Made by a program: the position numbers and the translations under genes. Source: Ettlia oleoabundans (taxonomy: Eukaryota > Chlorophyta > Chlorophyceae > Chlamydomonadales). Taken from it: a stretch of 34,706 nt of DNA. Under the pieces are notes generated by a model. The model worked only from the letters and a program-made list of their open reading frames with translations, searched no databases and was not told the origin of the DNA. This document shows positions 33,061 through 34,706 of the stretch, one piece after another. The stretch is from positions 1-34,706 of the forward strand of contig JAAMXP010001359.1 of NCBI GenBank assembly GCA_019693395.1, in the 5' to 3' direction. How positions within the stretch are numbered: position 1 is the stretch's first letter; each line of letters begins with the position of its first letter.

Positions 33061-34569
33061 ATGGCGTATCCTTTAAGCGCGGGTGGAACCAACGATTTGG
33101 ACTTGACAAATGCCCATCTGCCGTCGCTGGCCGATGTTGATCTGCCCAGTGGACTCACGGTATGTGAGGCAGCTCGCTGCAATGCCGGGCATGGCGTCCT
33201 GCCGCGCCGATGCCGACATTCACCTGCTGCAAGGGGCAGCAGCCGCCCACAAGCGCACAGCTGCCGCACTCCAGCGTCCCTCCCTCCCTGCTCCCCACCG
33301 GCTTGCAGAGCCTCGACCTAACTGCCAACCGGCTGCGCAGTCTTGAACCCAGTCTGTTGGCACTTACTGGCCTGCGCCGTCTGTGCCTGCGCCAAAACCT
33401 TGTTAGTCAGACTGCAGAGGTGGAAGCGCTGGCCAGCGCTCCCGGTGCGCCGCCACCTCCGTCGCCGCGATTGATGATGGCCCATGCATGCTATTTTGAT
33501 GCCCACCAATGCCACTAGTTGTGCACAAACTCAACTCATTGCCTGCTTGCAACACACAAGCTTCCACTTCTAACCACTGGCAAACCCCCTTCCAAGCCAT
33601 CCCATCCCATCCCAGTCCTGGCCACAGCATAGCACAGGTCCCAACCACGCCCTTCCCCTTGCTGATCTGTGTCCTCCATGTGCAGTACTAGAGAACCTGG
33701 ATCTGCGGGACAACCAGCTCAAGGCGCTGCCCAACCTGGCTGCCTTCACAGCCTTGCGCTACCTGGAGGTGTCTTACAATGAGGTCAGTGGGGTGGCATC
33801 TTTTTGCTTTGCAGCCAGACCTTACAGTTTCACTTTATCTCTTTGCACACTTCACTAGGTCGCAACTGGCAATTAAAGCACAGCTGGAAGCAGTCGTAGC
33901 ATGCCTCACCACGTCTCCTTTATGCCACCATTGCCGCTGCCGCCGCTCCCCTCACCGCCATCCCTCCGCCCTGCAGGTGCGCTCGTTAGCGCCTCTCAGC
34001 AGCCTTGGCAGCACCCAGCTAACTGAGCTGTATGCAGCCTGCAACAAAATCACCGCCATAGAGAACTTGGAGCGGCTGACACTGCTTCACACGCTGGAGC
34101 TGGGCGGGAACCGCGTCCGCACACTGGAAGGTGGGCGGCATGGGTGGCAGCGGGTGGGGGTGAGGCCCGCATGGATGCTATGTAACGGGCAACAGGCAGA
34201 TGCAAGTAATGATAGGTGCGCCATCCCTTCAAAGTTGCGCCGATAGTGCCCTCTGGCCAGACCTCCCCCCTCCTTGTACTGCCGTCACCAGGCATGGCCT
34301 GGCATTAACAGCCAGAGTTAGCCATGCAGCCTGTCCTCCTACCCTCGACTCAAGCTGATGAGCCTGTCACATGTCGTATTGTGCTGTGGTGCAGGCCTGG
34401 CACATCTGAGTTTGCTGCAGGAGCTTTGGTTGGGGCGCAACCGAATTACCGAGGTTGGAGAAGGGCTGGCCAGCCTGCGCAACCTGAGGCGCCTGTCGCT
34501 GCAGAGCAACCGGTTGACGTCCATGGCGGGCCTGCAGCACTGTACCGCCCTGGAAGAGCTGTACCTCAG
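33061..34569 (+). CDS. SDS22: SDS22-like leucine-rich-repeat regulator of protein phosphatase 1 (3' end outside window)
   Basis: Five exons are visible: 33061-33159, 33309-33444, 33686-33783, 33977-34130 and 34395-34569; phases agree and the last donor (CTCAG|GTGACG) leads out of the window, giving about 220 residues so far. After MAYPLSAGGTNDLDLTNAHL the protein is tandem 22-residue LRRs of the SDS22 type: SLDLTANRLRSLEPSL, LENLDLRDNQLKALPNL, LRYLEVSYNEVRSLAPL, LTELYAACNKITAIENLERL, LHTLELGGNRVRTLEGL, LQELWLGRNRITEVGEGL and LRRLSLQSNRLTSMAGL. The IENLERL, ELWLGRN and LQSNRLTSM units match eukaryotic SDS22/PPP1R7, which binds the PP1 catalytic subunit. The usual C-terminal cap is not in view, so another SDS22-class LRR protein cannot be excluded. 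The downstream intron (34570-34706) runs to the window end. Confidence 0.85.
33598..33615. repeat. (CATCC)n short repeat in an SDS22 intron
   Basis: About three copies of CATCC in the intron between exons 33309-33444 and 33686-33783. Confidence 0.6.
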
Positions 34570-34706
34570 GTGACGCCTGGCAATGGTTTGGTGTCAATTG
34601 GTTTTTGTCATGCGAGGATCCTAAATGGTGGGCCGCGTGTGGGCAGATACGTCTGTGTCGCAAGTCAATAGAGGGGTCCAGTTTCACCTGCCTCTTGTGC
34701 TTGTGC

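Noticed and set aside
1..34706. tRNA or rRNA genes
   Set aside because: I looked for the A-box and GGTTCRANNCC B-box pattern and saw no convincing pair on either strand. A tRNAscan run would be decisive.

Overview
This is nuclear DNA from a eukaryote, most likely a green alga (core chlorophyte, probably trebouxiophyte-like; the class is an inference). The genes are cut by many short GT-AG introns, proteins are Ala/Ser/Gln rich, and TGTAA, the usual green-algal poly(A) signal, lies downstream of several stops. The gene set is plant/algal: a zeaxanthin epoxidase with a C-terminal FHA domain and a CBM20 starch-binding protein with a transit-like N-terminus. I see no bacterial operon, virus, CRISPR array, transposon or clear tRNA.

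Eight genes were rebuilt exon by exon, with reading phase checked across each junction. Left to right: (1) 164-2273 (+), C-terminal part of an RNF10-like RING E3 ligase, 5' end outside the window; (2) 3128-9839 (-), a 19-exon GPCPD1-like glycerophosphodiesterase with an N-terminal CBM20-like domain; (3) 10345-14453 (-), a nucleostemin/GNL3-type circularly permuted GTPase; (4) 15020-16713 (-), an organelle-targeted helical-repeat protein resembling mTERF; (5) 17158-23323 (-), a mitochondrial ACSF2-type acyl-CoA synthetase; (6) 24215-26271 (+), a CBM20 protein with a membrane segment; (7) 27688-32847 (-), zeaxanthin epoxidase; (8) 33061 to past the window end (+), an SDS22 leucine-rich-repeat regulator of protein phosphatase 1.

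Genes 1/2 and 6/7 converge; genes 5/6 and 7/8 diverge, the latter from only 213 bp. There is no pathway cluster. Loose themes are lipid metabolism (GPCPD1, ACSF2) and plastid or starch biology (ZEP, two CBM20 proteins).

The most unusual signals are: five GC-AG introns among roughly 70, all with strong flanking consensus; 10-nt and 19-nt microexons carrying the catalytic EFD and following residues of the GDPD enzyme; an uncharacterised CBM20-plus-membrane-anchor protein that could tether starch to a membrane; and a helical-repeat gene whose introns fall after Gln codons in phase 0 at or near repeat borders.
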